NCBI GenBank assembly: GCA_902496595.1
Contig: CABVBV010000009.1
Span: 1 to 29,105, forward strand
Source: an uncultured Eubacteriales bacterium
Lineage (GTDB): Bacteria > Bacillota > Clostridia > Oscillospirales > Oscillospiraceae
DNA: 29,105 bases
Reading direction: 5' to 3'
Positions 16,822-24,737 of this stretch are shown in pieces. Positions within the stretch are counted from its first letter, which is position 1. Every line of letters begins with the position of its first letter. The notes under the pieces were generated by a model, which saw nothing but the letters and a program-made list of their open reading frames with translations, did not search any database and was not told the DNA's origin. The position numbers and the translations under genes are program-made.

Positions 16822-18426
16822 TTACCAGCCCTCGGAGTCGTCAAAGTCCATGAGCGAGGGGTCGACAGGCTCCTCGTGCAGCACCGTCGTCATGTAGTCG
16901 TTCACGACCTTCCTCGCCTCCGCCGTCGGCACAGTCCGGCAGTCCATCAGCGCGTGCGGCATCCACATGATGTGGAACTCGGGGTGCTTCCGGAACTCCT
17001 CCTCAAGCAGTCCCTGGCAGCCCGCCATGCCCTTGCAGCCGATGTCGTCGTACATGACTATCATGTCGCAGTTGAATTTCGCCGCCGTCTCGAACATCAT
17101 CAGAATGTGCCGGTTGCCGCCCACCGTATGCGTCCGCATCGGAGACCTGGCGTAGAGGTCGGCCAGGTCGCTCATCATCTCGTCCCTGTCCTCCGTGTCC
17201 ACGATGTTGTGGCCGGTGAGCGAGTCCATGTTGATGACCGTCAGGATGCCCCAGCACTGGTACAGCCAGCAGGTGGCGTTGTCGTAATAGGTCGAGCCGC
17301 AGCTCCAGGCCAGTGCGCGGTGCCGGTACTTGAAGGGCCTTATATCCTTCTCGAGACATTTCTCGAAATACTTCCAGATGGTCTTCGCCTCGCGCTCGAA
17401 GTGCTTGTTCGCGCCCTGCTGGTACATATAGATGCGCCAGAAGGCCTGGGCCATGCTGTTCATGGCGATATTGTCGCACTTGGCGTAGACGTCCCACTTG
17501 TTCGTCTCGTGGATGTTCAGCTCGTTGAACCTTCTCATGCCGTCCGCGAAGGCGTCCCAGTCGAACTTCCGGCCGAACTGCTCCTCGAGGAACTCTATGG
17601 CCGAGTATATCTCGTGTATGCCGAGCTCTTTCGTCGTCGGGTCGTCGTACATGAGCGGCGTGACGAAGGCGTGGACGGCCTTCTTCCCGTCGCCCGAGAG
17701 CCGTCGGTACATGGCGGCATTGTCCATCATGTTCGCGTCGCAGGGGTTGTTCGTCGCCAGATAGCAGTTGCCGATGTCCGGGTACTCGTCCTCCACCGCG
17801 ACGCCCACCTCGACGAGCGGCAGCGTACACATATCCTGCGGTATGCCAGTGGACACCGCCTGGTCGATGTAGTAGCAGCCGTAGTGCTTGTTCATGATGG
17901 GGATCATGAAGGCCGGGTGCTGCTGGATGTTGACGGCCTCGTAGCCCGGGAAGCCGAACATGATGTGCTTCGGCAGGGTGTAGTCGAAGCCGATCGTCCG
18001 CTCCGTCCACTTCGTCTCGCCGAAGCGCCGGTCGGCGCGGATGAGCTTCCAGATGGTGTCGATAGAGTCGGACACCATGGCGTTTATGGCGTGGTGGTCG
18101 GCCCTGAGCGGTATGCCCCTGTCGCCCGAAGTCCACCTGTCCACCATTGCAGGAGTGCAGAGGTAGCCGGAGAGCCAGCGGTAGCGCCAGAAGGCCCGCA
18201 CCATCCTCACGGGGTCGCGCATGATGAGCCCCGACATCTTGCCCCAGGTGCCCAGCCACCAGCCGAAGTCGTAGGCCGTGTCCACAAAGCCGCGCCACTC
18301 TCGCCGGTTCATGATGTTCGTCTTCTCTATATAGCTGTCGCCCATGAAGGCGCAGAGCGGCTCGCCCTTTGCGAAGTTTTTGAAGCTGCCCCATTTTTCC
18401 TTAAAGCTGTGCTTCCGCTTTGCCAT
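16822..18426 (-). CDS. 2-hydroxyacyl-CoA dehydratase family protein, larger subunit
   Basis: A 534-residue member of the HgdA/HgdB, FldB/FldC and BadD/BadE superfamily (2-hydroxyacyl-CoA dehydratases and benzoyl-CoA reductases), oxygen-sensitive Fe-S enzymes that act on CoA thioesters using an electron from an ATP-driven activator. Cysteines fit Fe-S binding: PQDMCTLPLVEVG, NPCDANMMD, AWSCGSTYYDNATC, and the late DDIGCKGMAGCQG. It begins one nt after the stop of the smaller subunit, with AGGAGGG about 9 nt before its ATG, so the two are made together and probably form a heterodimer. Length is near that of HgdA-type subunits plus a basic N-terminal extension. The substrate cannot be told, and no activator gene (ASKHA ATPase) lies in the window. 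Confidence 0.85.
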   Translation of the reverse strand: MAKRKHSFKEKWGSFKNFAKGEPLCAFMGDSYIEKTNIMNRREWRGFVDTAYDFGWWLGTWGKMSGLIMRDPVRMVRAFWRYRWLSGYLCTPAMVDRWTSGDRGIPLRADHHAINAMVSDSIDTIWKLIRADRRFGETKWTERTIGFDYTLPKHIMFGFPGYEAVNIQQHPAFMIPIMNKHYGCYYIDQAVSTGIPQDMCTLPLVEVGVAVEDEYPDIGNCYLATNNPCDANMMDNAAMYRRLSGDGKKAVHAFVTPLMYDDPTTKELGIHEIYSAIEFLEEQFGRKFDWDAFADGMRRFNELNIHETNKWDVYAKCDNIAMNSMAQAFWRIYMYQQGANKHFEREAKTIWKYFEKCLEKDIRPFKYRHRALAWSCGSTYYDNATCWLYQCWGILTVINMDSLTGHNIVDTEDRDEMMSDLADLYARSPMRTHTVGGNRHILMMFETAAKFNCDMIVMYDDIGCKGMAGCQGLLEEEFRKHPEFHIMWMPHALMDCRTVPTAEARKVVNDYMTTVLHEEPVDPSLMDFDDSEGW

Positions 18427-18427
18427 C

Positions 18428-19642
18428 TCACGCGCCCTCCTTCTGCTCCGCGCCCTGAATGCGCTTTATTTCGAGCGACTCCACGAAGGCCTGGAACCTC
18501 GTCCTGAGCTGGCCCGAGGCCGCGCAGGTGTAGTCCCGCTCTATCTGGCACACCGGCAGCGTGCCCGGCACCTCGAAGCCCTCCGTCAGCCAGGCCGCGT
18601 CCTGCGCCCGCTCGTAACCCCAGTACTCGCAGAACTTCATGCTCTCGACAATGACGCCTTCGGCCCCGTATTCGAGGGCCTTTTCGTAGATGTACTGTTT
18701 CCTCGACTTCAGGTTCTTCGGGCCCATCGCCCTCGGGCAGTGGTTGTTGTAGAGATAGTGCCGCGCAATGGCGTCGAGCGCCGTCTCGCCCTCTTTTATC
18801 TCTATCTCCTCCCGGCCCGGCATGGAGCCGAAGCAGTAGCGGTCGGCCACGACCATGGCCCCGCACATCTCCAGCATCTTCGTGAACTCCGGATCGTCTA
18901 TCTCCGCGCCCGTGACCATGACCCGGGCCCGGAACCAGGGCTTCGGCTCCGGCTCCCGCGTCTTCAGCTCCTCCAGCGTCTCCCTCAGGAGCGGCAGGAT
19001 GAGGTACTTCGGGCAGGTCAGGCTCACGAGCTGCATGACGTGGAACTCGTAGCCCGTTATGACCGGGTTCTCCGCCTTCCTCATCTCGCCCATCTCGGTT
19101 ATGATGCGGCAGAGCTCGTTGTGCTCGGCTATGGCGGCGCGGAGCTTGTCCTCCGAGAAGTCCGCTCCGTAGACCTCCGTGAGCGGGGCGAGGATCTTCT
19201 TTTCCATCTGCCGCTTGTAGTAGCCGACGTGCCAGTCGCTCCGGTTTATCGGCATATCTATGCAGGCGACGAAGAACTTCTCCTTCGGTATGAGCCCGCA
19301 GTATTCAAAGTACTGCTCCATCCTGTTCATCGTGCAGCAGCACTCCTGGCCTATGAGCGCGTCCAGGAAATTGTAGCCGCCCTCGAAGGCCCGCTCGAGT
19401 ATGCTTTTTGAATATGGACATGACCGGTTCGTCATGTAATAGGTCGCCATGTCGGGACTCGTGCAGCCCGGCGCTCGAAGGCGCAGGCCGAACAGGCCCT
19501 CCACGTCCAGCAGCACCTCTGGTATGTAGGAGCAGTTATAGCCCAGCGCCAGCTTCCCCTCCGCGCAGGCCTGCTGAACCAGCTCGTTGTGCGCGGCGCG
19601 GAGCAGCTCCTCGAATTTTATCAGGTGCTTCAGGTCTTTCAA
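18428..19642 (-). CDS. 2-hydroxyacyl-CoA dehydratase family protein, smaller subunit
   Basis: A 404-residue partner of the larger subunit and the first gene of the operon. The family fold shows in YNCSYIPE near the N-terminus, APGCTSPDMATYY, NRSCPYSKS, IGQECCCTMNRMEQYF, the central RARVMVTGAEIDD (typically the start of the second sub-domain), VESMKFCEYWGYER and the final DYTCAASGQLRTRFQAFVE, matching the C-terminal G-Q-L-R-T-R-x-Q-A-F segment of HgdB/BadE-type proteins. The start is a TTG at 19642 behind GAGGGGGAAA; no ATG lies near. A good promoter directs it. It could be a dehydratase, a reductase, or a double-cubane-type reductase; the two-subunit layout favours the first two. Confidence 0.87.
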   Translation of the reverse strand: MKDLKHLIKFEELLRAAHNELVQQACAEGKLALGYNCSYIPEVLLDVEGLFGLRLRAPGCTSPDMATYYMTNRSCPYSKSILERAFEGGYNFLDALIGQECCCTMNRMEQYFEYCGLIPKEKFFVACIDMPINRSDWHVGYYKRQMEKKILAPLTEVYGADFSEDKLRAAIAEHNELCRIITEMGEMRKAENPVITGYEFHVMQLVSLTCPKYLILPLLRETLEELKTREPEPKPWFRARVMVTGAEIDDPEFTKMLEMCGAMVVADRYCFGSMPGREEIEIKEGETALDAIARHYLYNNHCPRAMGPKNLKSRKQYIYEKALEYGAEGVIVESMKFCEYWGYERAQDAAWLTEGFEVPGTLPVCQIERDYTCAASGQLRTRFQAFVESLEIKRIQGAEQKEGA

Positions 19643-19694
19643 GTCTCTTTCCCCCTCTGCATTGTTGTCAAAATGTCAAACAGTCGCTACCTCT

Positions 19695-19723
19695 ATTATA
19701 ATTGCATTGTGAAAAATCGTCAA
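19695..19723 (-). promoter_or_regulatory. Promoter of the dehydratase operon
   Basis: On the minus strand, TTGACG (19723-19718) and TATAAT (19700-19695) are 17 nt apart. Transcription would start near 19688, giving a leader of about 45 nt before the TTG start codon. Confidence 0.75.
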
Positions 19724-19737
19724 CCACATTGTGAAAA
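19705..19737. repeat. Direct repeat spaced two helical turns, possible operator
   Basis: CATTGTGAAAA occurs at 19705-19715 and again at 19727-19737, exactly 22 bp apart. The first copy fills the spacer of the dehydratase promoter; the second lies just upstream of its -35. Same-face spacing suits a regulator that binds as two dimers or in tandem, perhaps the TetR protein encoded next door. Confidence 0.55.
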
Positions 19738-19815
19738 TTATGGCGCTATCCGACATATTCGGCCTCAAGTGTTTGGGGCTGTGCGAAAAATGACGGTACA
19801 AAAACAAACTCGTGG

Positions 19816-19844
19816 TTGAATAACGCTCACTCGTCGTTTATACT
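19816..19844 (+). promoter_or_regulatory. Promoter of the second TetR gene
   Basis: TTGAAT (19816-19821) and TATACT (19839-19844) are 17 nt apart on the plus strand, with a predicted start near 19851. The promoter is back to back with that of the dehydratase operon, about 115 bp away. Confidence 0.6.
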
Positions 19845-19902
19845 ATAAGCATAAGTGGATACTGTGCACGATATTTTCAAATACAGTCAGGAGATGACGA
19901 GA

Positions 19903-20478
19903 ATGGAAGAACCGAGAACCGACCGCAGGGTCAGGAAGACGAAGAAGCAGCTCCGCATGGCGCTCACAAGTCTGATGATGGAAAAGAGCGTGGGCGAGAT
20001 CACGGTCAGGGAGATAGCCGAGCTGGCCGACGTGAACCGCGGCACCTTCTACGCGCACTACAAGGACGTATACGACCTGCTGACCCAGCTCGAGGAGACC
20101 ATTTTCGTCAGGCTCGAGGAGATCAGCGTCATCAACAGCTCCCCGGACTGGGATCAGAGCACATATCACTATCTGGAAGACGTGCTGAAACTCTGCTACG
20201 ACAGCGCGGACGTGTACCGGGCGCTCATCTGCCGGAACAACGACATGGAATTTCAGCAGAGGCTCTTCGAGACCCTGAAAAACCAATATATGCGCAGCTT
20301 CCTGGAGCGCACCTGCACGGCGGATCACCGGAAGCTCGACCTCTTCTGCTCCTTCGCCGTCCAGGGTATGCTGTCCATAACGAAGGAGTGGATGAATTCC
20401 GGCCTGAAGGAGTCCCCGGCGGAGCTGGCGAAGCTGGGCGGCGACTTTATCATGCAAGGGGTACAGTCCCTGCGGTAA
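19903..20478 (+). CDS. TetR-family regulator (DhaS-like C-terminal type)
   Basis: A 191-residue regulator with the helix-turn-helix ITVREIAELADVNRGTFYAH, then YKDVYDLLTQLEE and a helical ligand domain of the subgroup seen at 12460-13032. I chose the ATG at 19903, 9 nt after AGGAG; an ATG at 19894 is too close to that site and out of frame, and a GTG at 19855 in the same frame lacks a ribosome site. It is divergent from the dehydratase operon and 20 nt upstream of a large membrane protein gene, so it probably controls one or both. The ligand is unknown; a CoA or acid substrate of the operon is a fair guess only. Confidence 0.9.
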   Translation: MEEPRTDRRVRKTKKQLRMALTSLMMEKSVGEITVREIAELADVNRGTFYAHYKDVYDLLTQLEETIFVRLEEISVINSSPDWDQSTYHYLEDVLKLCYDSADVYRALICRNNDMEFQQRLFETLKNQYMRSFLERTCTADHRKLDLFCSFAVQGMLSITKEWMNSGLKESPAELAKLGGDFIMQGVQSLR

Positions 20479-20498
20479 ATAACACTTGGAGGTAACAA

Positions 20499-22244
20499 AT
20501 GAGATCCTGGTTCGGCAACTTCGGCAGTTTCAACCGTGACCCCGACACCGGCGAGTACAGCTGGGTGCCGCCCGAGAGGGCGCAGAACGGAGGCGCAAAA
20601 AGACCGAGAAAGGCCCATTCCAAAACGGCGAGCTTCCTAATAAGCCTCGTCATAACCCTGGTCTTCGGCTTTTTCTACTTCTATTTCAAACTGCCCGCGA
20701 TAAACATACATTCGGGCGACTTCTACTTCTTCATCATCCTGCTGTGCGCGGTATACTGCGTCAGCGCGCTCATTCTCGAAGGTTTCAGCTTCCAGGGCGC
20801 AGGGGTGAAGGGCTATGTCTCCGAGGCGAGGAAGAAGGCAGCCATACCCTTCTACATCATCTGCCTCTGCCTCGTCGTGGCCGTCGTCGGCAGCCTCATA
20901 GGCTGGAAGCTGTTCCGGGCCCGGGACTACGCGGCGCTGCTGCCCGTCGAGGACGGGGACTTCGCAACGGACGTGGCGGAGATCTCCTTCGACCAGATAC
21001 CCATGCTCGACTCCGCCTCGGCGAACGTGCTCGCGAACCGCAAGCTCGGCGAGCTCTCCGACCTCGTCAGCCAGTTCGAGATCTACGCCGACAGCTTCCA
21101 GATAAACTACCAGAACCGGCCCGTGCGCGTGACCTACCTCAACTACGGCGACTTCTTCAAGTGGTGGAACAACCAGAAGGAGGGCATACCGGCCTACATG
21201 GTCATCGACATGGTGACGCAGGAGGTCACGGTGGAACGGCTCGAGGAGGGCATACGCTACTCGCCCTCGGAGTATTTCTTCCGCGACATAAACCGCTACC
21301 TGCGCTTCAAATACCCGACGAAGATGTTCACGGACGTGAACTTCGAGGTCAACGAGGAGGGCGAGCCCTACTGGGTGGCCACGGTGGTGACGAGGAAGGT
21401 CGGCCTCTTCGGCGGCGAGGACGCCATAGGCGCCGTGCTGGTGAACGCCGTCACGGGCGAGAGCACCTATTACGACGTCGCCGACGTGCCGCAGTGGGTG
21501 GACAGGGTCTATACGGCAGAGCTGATACTCGAGCAGTACAACTACAAGGGCCTCTACCAAAACGGCTTCTGGAACAGCCTCTTCGGCCAGAGCGGCTGCA
21601 CGGAGACGACGAGCCAGTACAACTACATCGCCCAGGACGACGACGTGTGGCTCTACACGGGCATCACGTCCGTGACGGGCGACAGGGGCAACATCGGCTT
21701 CATCCTCGTGAACCAGAGGACGAAGGAGGCCAACTACTATCCCTGCGCCGGCGCGGAGGAGAGCTCGGCCATGGCCTCGGCCGAGGGCGCGGTGCAGCAG
21801 TACGAGTATATCGCGACGAGCCCGCTGCTCCTGAACATCGGCGGCCAGCCGACCTATTTCATGGCGCTCAAGGACGCGAGCCAGCTCGTGAAGATGTACG
21901 CCATGGTGAACGTCCAGCAGTACAACGTGGTCGCGACCGGCACCTCCGTCTCGAGCTGCATCGAGAACTACGAGCGGCTGCTGGCGGAGAACGGCATAAA
22001 CATCGAGGGCAGCGTGAGCGTTGACACGAACGAGGTCGAGGGCGTCATCGAGGACATCCGCAGCTCGGTCATAAACGGCAACAGCGTGTATTATATACTG
22101 CTCGAGGGCTCCGACGTCTACTACAGCCTCAGCGCGGCGGACTGCCCCGAGGCCGCCATCCTGAACGTCGGCGACAGGGTCAGCTTCCACGCGACTCAGG
22201 CGGAGGGAGCCATCGTCCCGGCCTCGGGTTTGGAGATCGGCTGA
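20499..22244 (+). CDS. Large membrane protein with extracellular domain, unknown function
   Basis: I do not recognise this 581-residue protein. The first 40 residues are polar and include GEYSWVPPE and a basic patch. Three membrane helices follow at about 45-68, 75-95 and 112-138. The rest, about 440 residues, should face outside and is rich in Tyr, Asn and acidic residues. It holds two related-looking segments, FGGEDAIGAVLVNAVTGES and GDRGNIGFILVNQRTKEA, each resembling a PepSY-like or pseudo-repeat beta unit. The last 75 residues (GVIEDIRSSVINGNSVYYIL to VGDRVSF) suggest a small beta-barrel. GGAGGT precedes the ATG, and the 20-nt gap after the TetR gene implies one transcript. A strong terminator follows. 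Confidence 0.83.
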   Translation: MRSWFGNFGSFNRDPDTGEYSWVPPERAQNGGAKRPRKAHSKTASFLISLVITLVFGFFYFYFKLPAINIHSGDFYFFIILLCAVYCVSALILEGFSFQGAGVKGYVSEARKKAAIPFYIICLCLVVAVVGSLIGWKLFRARDYAALLPVEDGDFATDVAEISFDQIPMLDSASANVLANRKLGELSDLVSQFEIYADSFQINYQNRPVRVTYLNYGDFFKWWNNQKEGIPAYMVIDMVTQEVTVERLEEGIRYSPSEYFFRDINRYLRFKYPTKMFTDVNFEVNEEGEPYWVATVVTRKVGLFGGEDAIGAVLVNAVTGESTYYDVADVPQWVDRVYTAELILEQYNYKGLYQNGFWNSLFGQSGCTETTSQYNYIAQDDDVWLYTGITSVTGDRGNIGFILVNQRTKEANYYPCAGAEESSAMASAEGAVQQYEYIATSPLLLNIGGQPTYFMALKDASQLVKMYAMVNVQQYNVVATGTSVSSCIENYERLLAENGINIEGSVSVDTNEVEGVIEDIRSSVINGNSVYYILLEGSDVYYSLSAADCPEAAILNVGDRVSFHATQAEGAIVPASGLEIG

Positions 22245-22257
22245 AAGGAATAACAAT

Positions 22258-22289
22258 AAGCGGAGCGCATCACTCGATGCGCTCCGCTT
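22258..22289. terminator. Bidirectional terminator
   Basis: AAGCGGAGCGCATC (22258-22271) is perfectly complementary to 22276-22289 around a 4-nt loop, a 14-bp stem. It lies between converging genes, with T-rich sequence on both sides (TTTGCCGTCTTT on plus, TTATTGTTATT on minus). Confidence 0.88.
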
Positions 22290-22305
22290 TGCCGTCTTTG
22301 GGGGT

Positions 22306-23697
22306 TCAGACCAGCTCTATGGTCATCAGCAGCCCGACCGAGGAGTCGGGGCTGCCGTCCAACTCGAGGGTGACGACGGCTGAGGGCAGCTCCAGCCTGA
22401 AATCCTCCGGCTCCGAGCCGCCGTAGTTCACCATCTGCCGTATATCGGCAAGCTGCATACTCCGCTCGTAGAAGTCCAGCACGCCGCTGCCCTCGCGGCC
22501 CCAGACGCTGCTCCGAAGCGCCAGCTCCAGTTCCTGCGTCGAAAAAATCAGGCCGGTGCGCCCGGGGATCTTCTCCAGGCGCAGCTCGAGCCTTTCGAGC
22601 ACGCCGTCCGCCTCGTAAAAGCTGTACTCGGCCTCATAGCCCTGTACCTCGAGCTTCGTCGGGTTCATGCTCGTGCGCTCCCAGCCCCCGGGCGTGAGCG
22701 AGATGTACGAGCGCAAATAGCCGTCCATGTGCGCGAGGCCGTTGTAGTTTTCACAGAACTCCGCCGCCGTGATGTCGCCGCGGTTTTTGGGCATCTGCGA
22801 GAGCTGTTCGTTCACGAAGAGGAGAAAGCCCGCAAAAACGGCGAGGGCGACGAAGCCGGAGGTCAGAAGGCCCAGATGCTTCCGATGCAGCCGCAGCTCC
22901 GAGCCGGACTCCCAACTCAGGGCCCGGCCCTCCCTGTGCCTCAGCCAGCTGCGTATGAGCAGCACTTGTGACAGGATGGGCACGTGAAAGCCCAGACCAT
23001 AGGTGAGCACGTCGAACGTTCGGCGTGCGGCTTCGCCATAGCCCAGCCTGCCGCCGTCCGGGCGCTCTATGTGCAGGCCCAGCAGCGCCTTGCCCGGCGT
23101 GGAGCCGAAGAGGTGCAGGCAGAGCGGTTCAAGCAGCAGCATGAGCAGCATCGCCCCGGCGACGAGCGCCACCGAGACGCCGAAGCCCGAGAGGTCGACG
23201 TTCGGCCGGAAAACCAGCATGATGGGCGTGAGAAGCAGCAGTTCGCAGAGTATAAAATCCAATGTTCGGGCAAAGTATCTGCGCCAGGGGCAGACGAGCT
23301 TCGGCTCCGCGTCCTCGTCGGGCAGGCCCATTCCGGCCTGCAGCTCGCCGAGCCATCTTTCCGTGTCGAGGCCCTCAAAACTCTCGCCCGAGGAACAGAT
23401 GCCCCTGCATACCGCCTCGGCGCCTTGGAGCTGCCTGCGCTCCTGCGCGAGACGGCCCATGTGCCGCTCCAGAGCCGCCGACAGCCCCAGCTCGCCGTGC
23501 TGCAGCTCGCGTATCTCCGCCAGCGGCAGGCCCAGCGCCCGCAGCAGCTTCAGCCGCAACAGCAGCTCCAGCTCCGCCTCCGAGTAGTCCCGGTACCCGT
23601 TCTCCCGTCTCTCGGGCCGGATAAAACCCTCCGCCTCATAGAACCTTATATTTGCGCGGGTCATCCCGCTTCTGGCCTCCAGCTCCGCTATCGTCAA
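22306..23697 (-). CDS. MerR DNA-binding domain fused to an RDD membrane domain
   Basis: A 463-residue protein with an uncommon architecture. Residues 1-70 are a MerR winged helix (MTIAELEARSGMTRANIRFY, then ENGYRDYSEAEL); residues about 75-95 form the usual dimerisation coil. Residues about 137-265 are an RDD domain (PWRRYFARTLDFIL, several membrane helices, GSTPGKALLGLHI). A further helix at about 275-297 leads to an outside domain of about 165 residues. MerR proteins usually carry a soluble ligand domain; here it is replaced by membrane segments, implying a one-component regulator that senses at or across the membrane. The start is a TTG at 23697 behind GGGGGAGGG. The promoter has MerR features, suggesting self-control. 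It has no partner gene nearby. Confidence 0.88.
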   Translation of the reverse strand: MTIAELEARSGMTRANIRFYEAEGFIRPERRENGYRDYSEAELELLLRLKLLRALGLPLAEIRELQHGELGLSAALERHMGRLAQERRQLQGAEAVCRGICSSGESFEGLDTERWLGELQAGMGLPDEDAEPKLVCPWRRYFARTLDFILCELLLLTPIMLVFRPNVDLSGFGVSVALVAGAMLLMLLLEPLCLHLFGSTPGKALLGLHIERPDGGRLGYGEAARRTFDVLTYGLGFHVPILSQVLLIRSWLRHREGRALSWESGSELRLHRKHLGLLTSGFVALAVFAGFLLFVNEQLSQMPKNRGDITAAEFCENYNGLAHMDGYLRSYISLTPGGWERTSMNPTKLEVQGYEAEYSFYEADGVLERLELRLEKIPGRTGLIFSTQELELALRSSVWGREGSGVLDFYERSMQLADIRQMVNYGGSEPEDFRLELPSAVVTLELDGSPDSSVGLLMTIELV

Positions 23698-23731
23698 GGC
23701 TGCCGCCCTCCCCCTGTTTCGTCTTGACGCT

Positions 23732-23762
23732 ATGGTAGACTATAAAGGGGCTTTACAGTCAA
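23732..23762 (-). promoter_or_regulatory. MerR-type promoter and operator (19-bp spacer)
   Basis: On the minus strand, TTGACT (23762-23757) and TACCAT (23737-23732) are 19 nt apart. The spacer is filled by a near-perfect dyad, GACTATAAAG-GGG-CTTTACAGTC (23738-23760), with one mismatch in ten pairs. Long spacers with a central dyad are the hallmark of promoters that MerR proteins untwist to activate. The gene it serves encodes the MerR-RDD protein itself. Confidence 0.82.
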
Positions 23763-23777
23763 GCGTTATTTTAAGAA

Positions 23778-23812
23778 AAAACCGGGAAGGCAGATCGGGC
23801 CTTCCCGGTTTT
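23778..23812 (-). terminator. Terminator of the DegV gene
   Basis: AAAACCGGGAAGGC (23778-23791) pairs perfectly with 23799-23812 around a 7-nt loop, a 14-bp stem. On the minus strand the stem runs into TTTTTCTTAA, and it lies 10 nt after the DegV stop codon, insulating the MerR-RDD promoter. Confidence 0.88.
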
Positions 23813-23821
23813 CAATTCGGC

Positions 23822-24667
23822 TTATTTGTGGTAATATAGGACTCCCATGCACCACGGCCCGCAGTGGCCGCTTATCGTGCAGCCCGCCTGGTTGTTGTGG
23901 ACTTCCTCGAATGGCTGGCAGCTGAGCACCACCTCGCGCAGCCTCGTGCGCAGCTCCTCGGGCAAGCCCGAGTCCGTGATGAACACCCGCCTCGTGTCTA
24001 TATCGTCCCGGTTCGCCAGCCTGTCCTTTATGTACTGGACGTATGCGTTCTCTATTTTGCCCCGGTATTTCTTTCCGACGGTCATCTTCCCGCCCCTGAC
24101 CTCGATGCAGGGCTTGAGCCCCAGCAGGTTCGCGCCAAGCGCCTGGAGCGAGGTGCAGCGTCCGCCTTTTTTCAGGTAATCCAGCGTGTCGAGCACAAAG
24201 CTGACGTCCACCTTCGGCACCAGCCGCTCGAGCTCGGCGGCGATCTCCGCCGGAGCCGTGCCGCCCTCGGCCATGAGCGCCGCGTCGAGCACCAGGTGGC
24301 CGAAGCCCGTCGAGAGATTCAGCGAGTCCACGACCCAGACCTTCCCGGGCAGATCCATGGCCGCGAGCCTCGCATTGTTGCAGCTCGCCGAGAGCTCCGA
24401 CGAAAAAGCCACGTGGACGATTGCGTCACAGTCCTCCAGCCAGCCGTTCCACGCGGTCAGATAGTCCGTGATCGTAACGGCCGAAGTGCCGCAGAGCTTG
24501 CCCGTCTGCTTGGTATAGGCGTAGAGATCCTCCGGCTTTACGTCGACGCCGTCGCGCAGGGCCTCGCCGTCCCGGATGATATACAGCGGCAGCACGCCGA
24601 TATCGTGCGCGGAGATTAGCTCAGCAGGCAGATCGCAGGTACTGTCCGTCGAGATCTTGATTTTCAT
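23822..24667 (-). CDS. DegV family fatty-acid-binding protein
   Basis: A 281-residue DegV protein. Members bind a fatty acid in a cleft, and some (FakB) hand it to the kinase FakA for phosphorylation and membrane lipid synthesis. The opening KISTDSTCDLP is diagnostic, and GTSAVTITDY, VAFSSELSASCNNARLAA and LDYLKKGGRC are the usual conserved segments; the C-terminus has SGHCGPWCMGV. The frame is open well upstream, but ATG 24667 has AAGGAGG upstream (11-nt spacing) and gives a family-sized protein. It is monocistronic, ending in a strong terminator, and is divergent from miaA. A fakA gene is not in view, so the exact role is open. Confidence 0.93.
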   Translation of the reverse strand: MKIKISTDSTCDLPAELISAHDIGVLPLYIIRDGEALRDGVDVKPEDLYAYTKQTGKLCGTSAVTITDYLTAWNGWLEDCDAIVHVAFSSELSASCNNARLAAMDLPGKVWVVDSLNLSTGFGHLVLDAALMAEGGTAPAEIAAELERLVPKVDVSFVLDTLDYLKKGGRCTSLQALGANLLGLKPCIEVRGGKMTVGKKYRGKIENAYVQYIKDRLANRDDIDTRRVFITDSGLPEELRTRLREVVLSCQPFEEVHNNQAGCTISGHCGPWCMGVLYYHK

Positions 24668-24737
24668 GAAATAATTTGCCTCCTTATCATATACCCCCCT
24701 ATCATAACACATTACTTCAAAGAATGGAAGTGTTTTT

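Noticed and set aside
16621..18507. 628-codon plus-strand frame opposite the dehydratase genes
   Set aside because: His/Val/Arg-rich shadow; the minus-strand genes have family motifs and coupled starts.
20637..22256. 539-codon minus-strand frame opposite the large membrane protein gene
   Set aside because: Antisense shadow with biased composition; the plus-strand gene has a ribosome site, membrane helices and a terminator.
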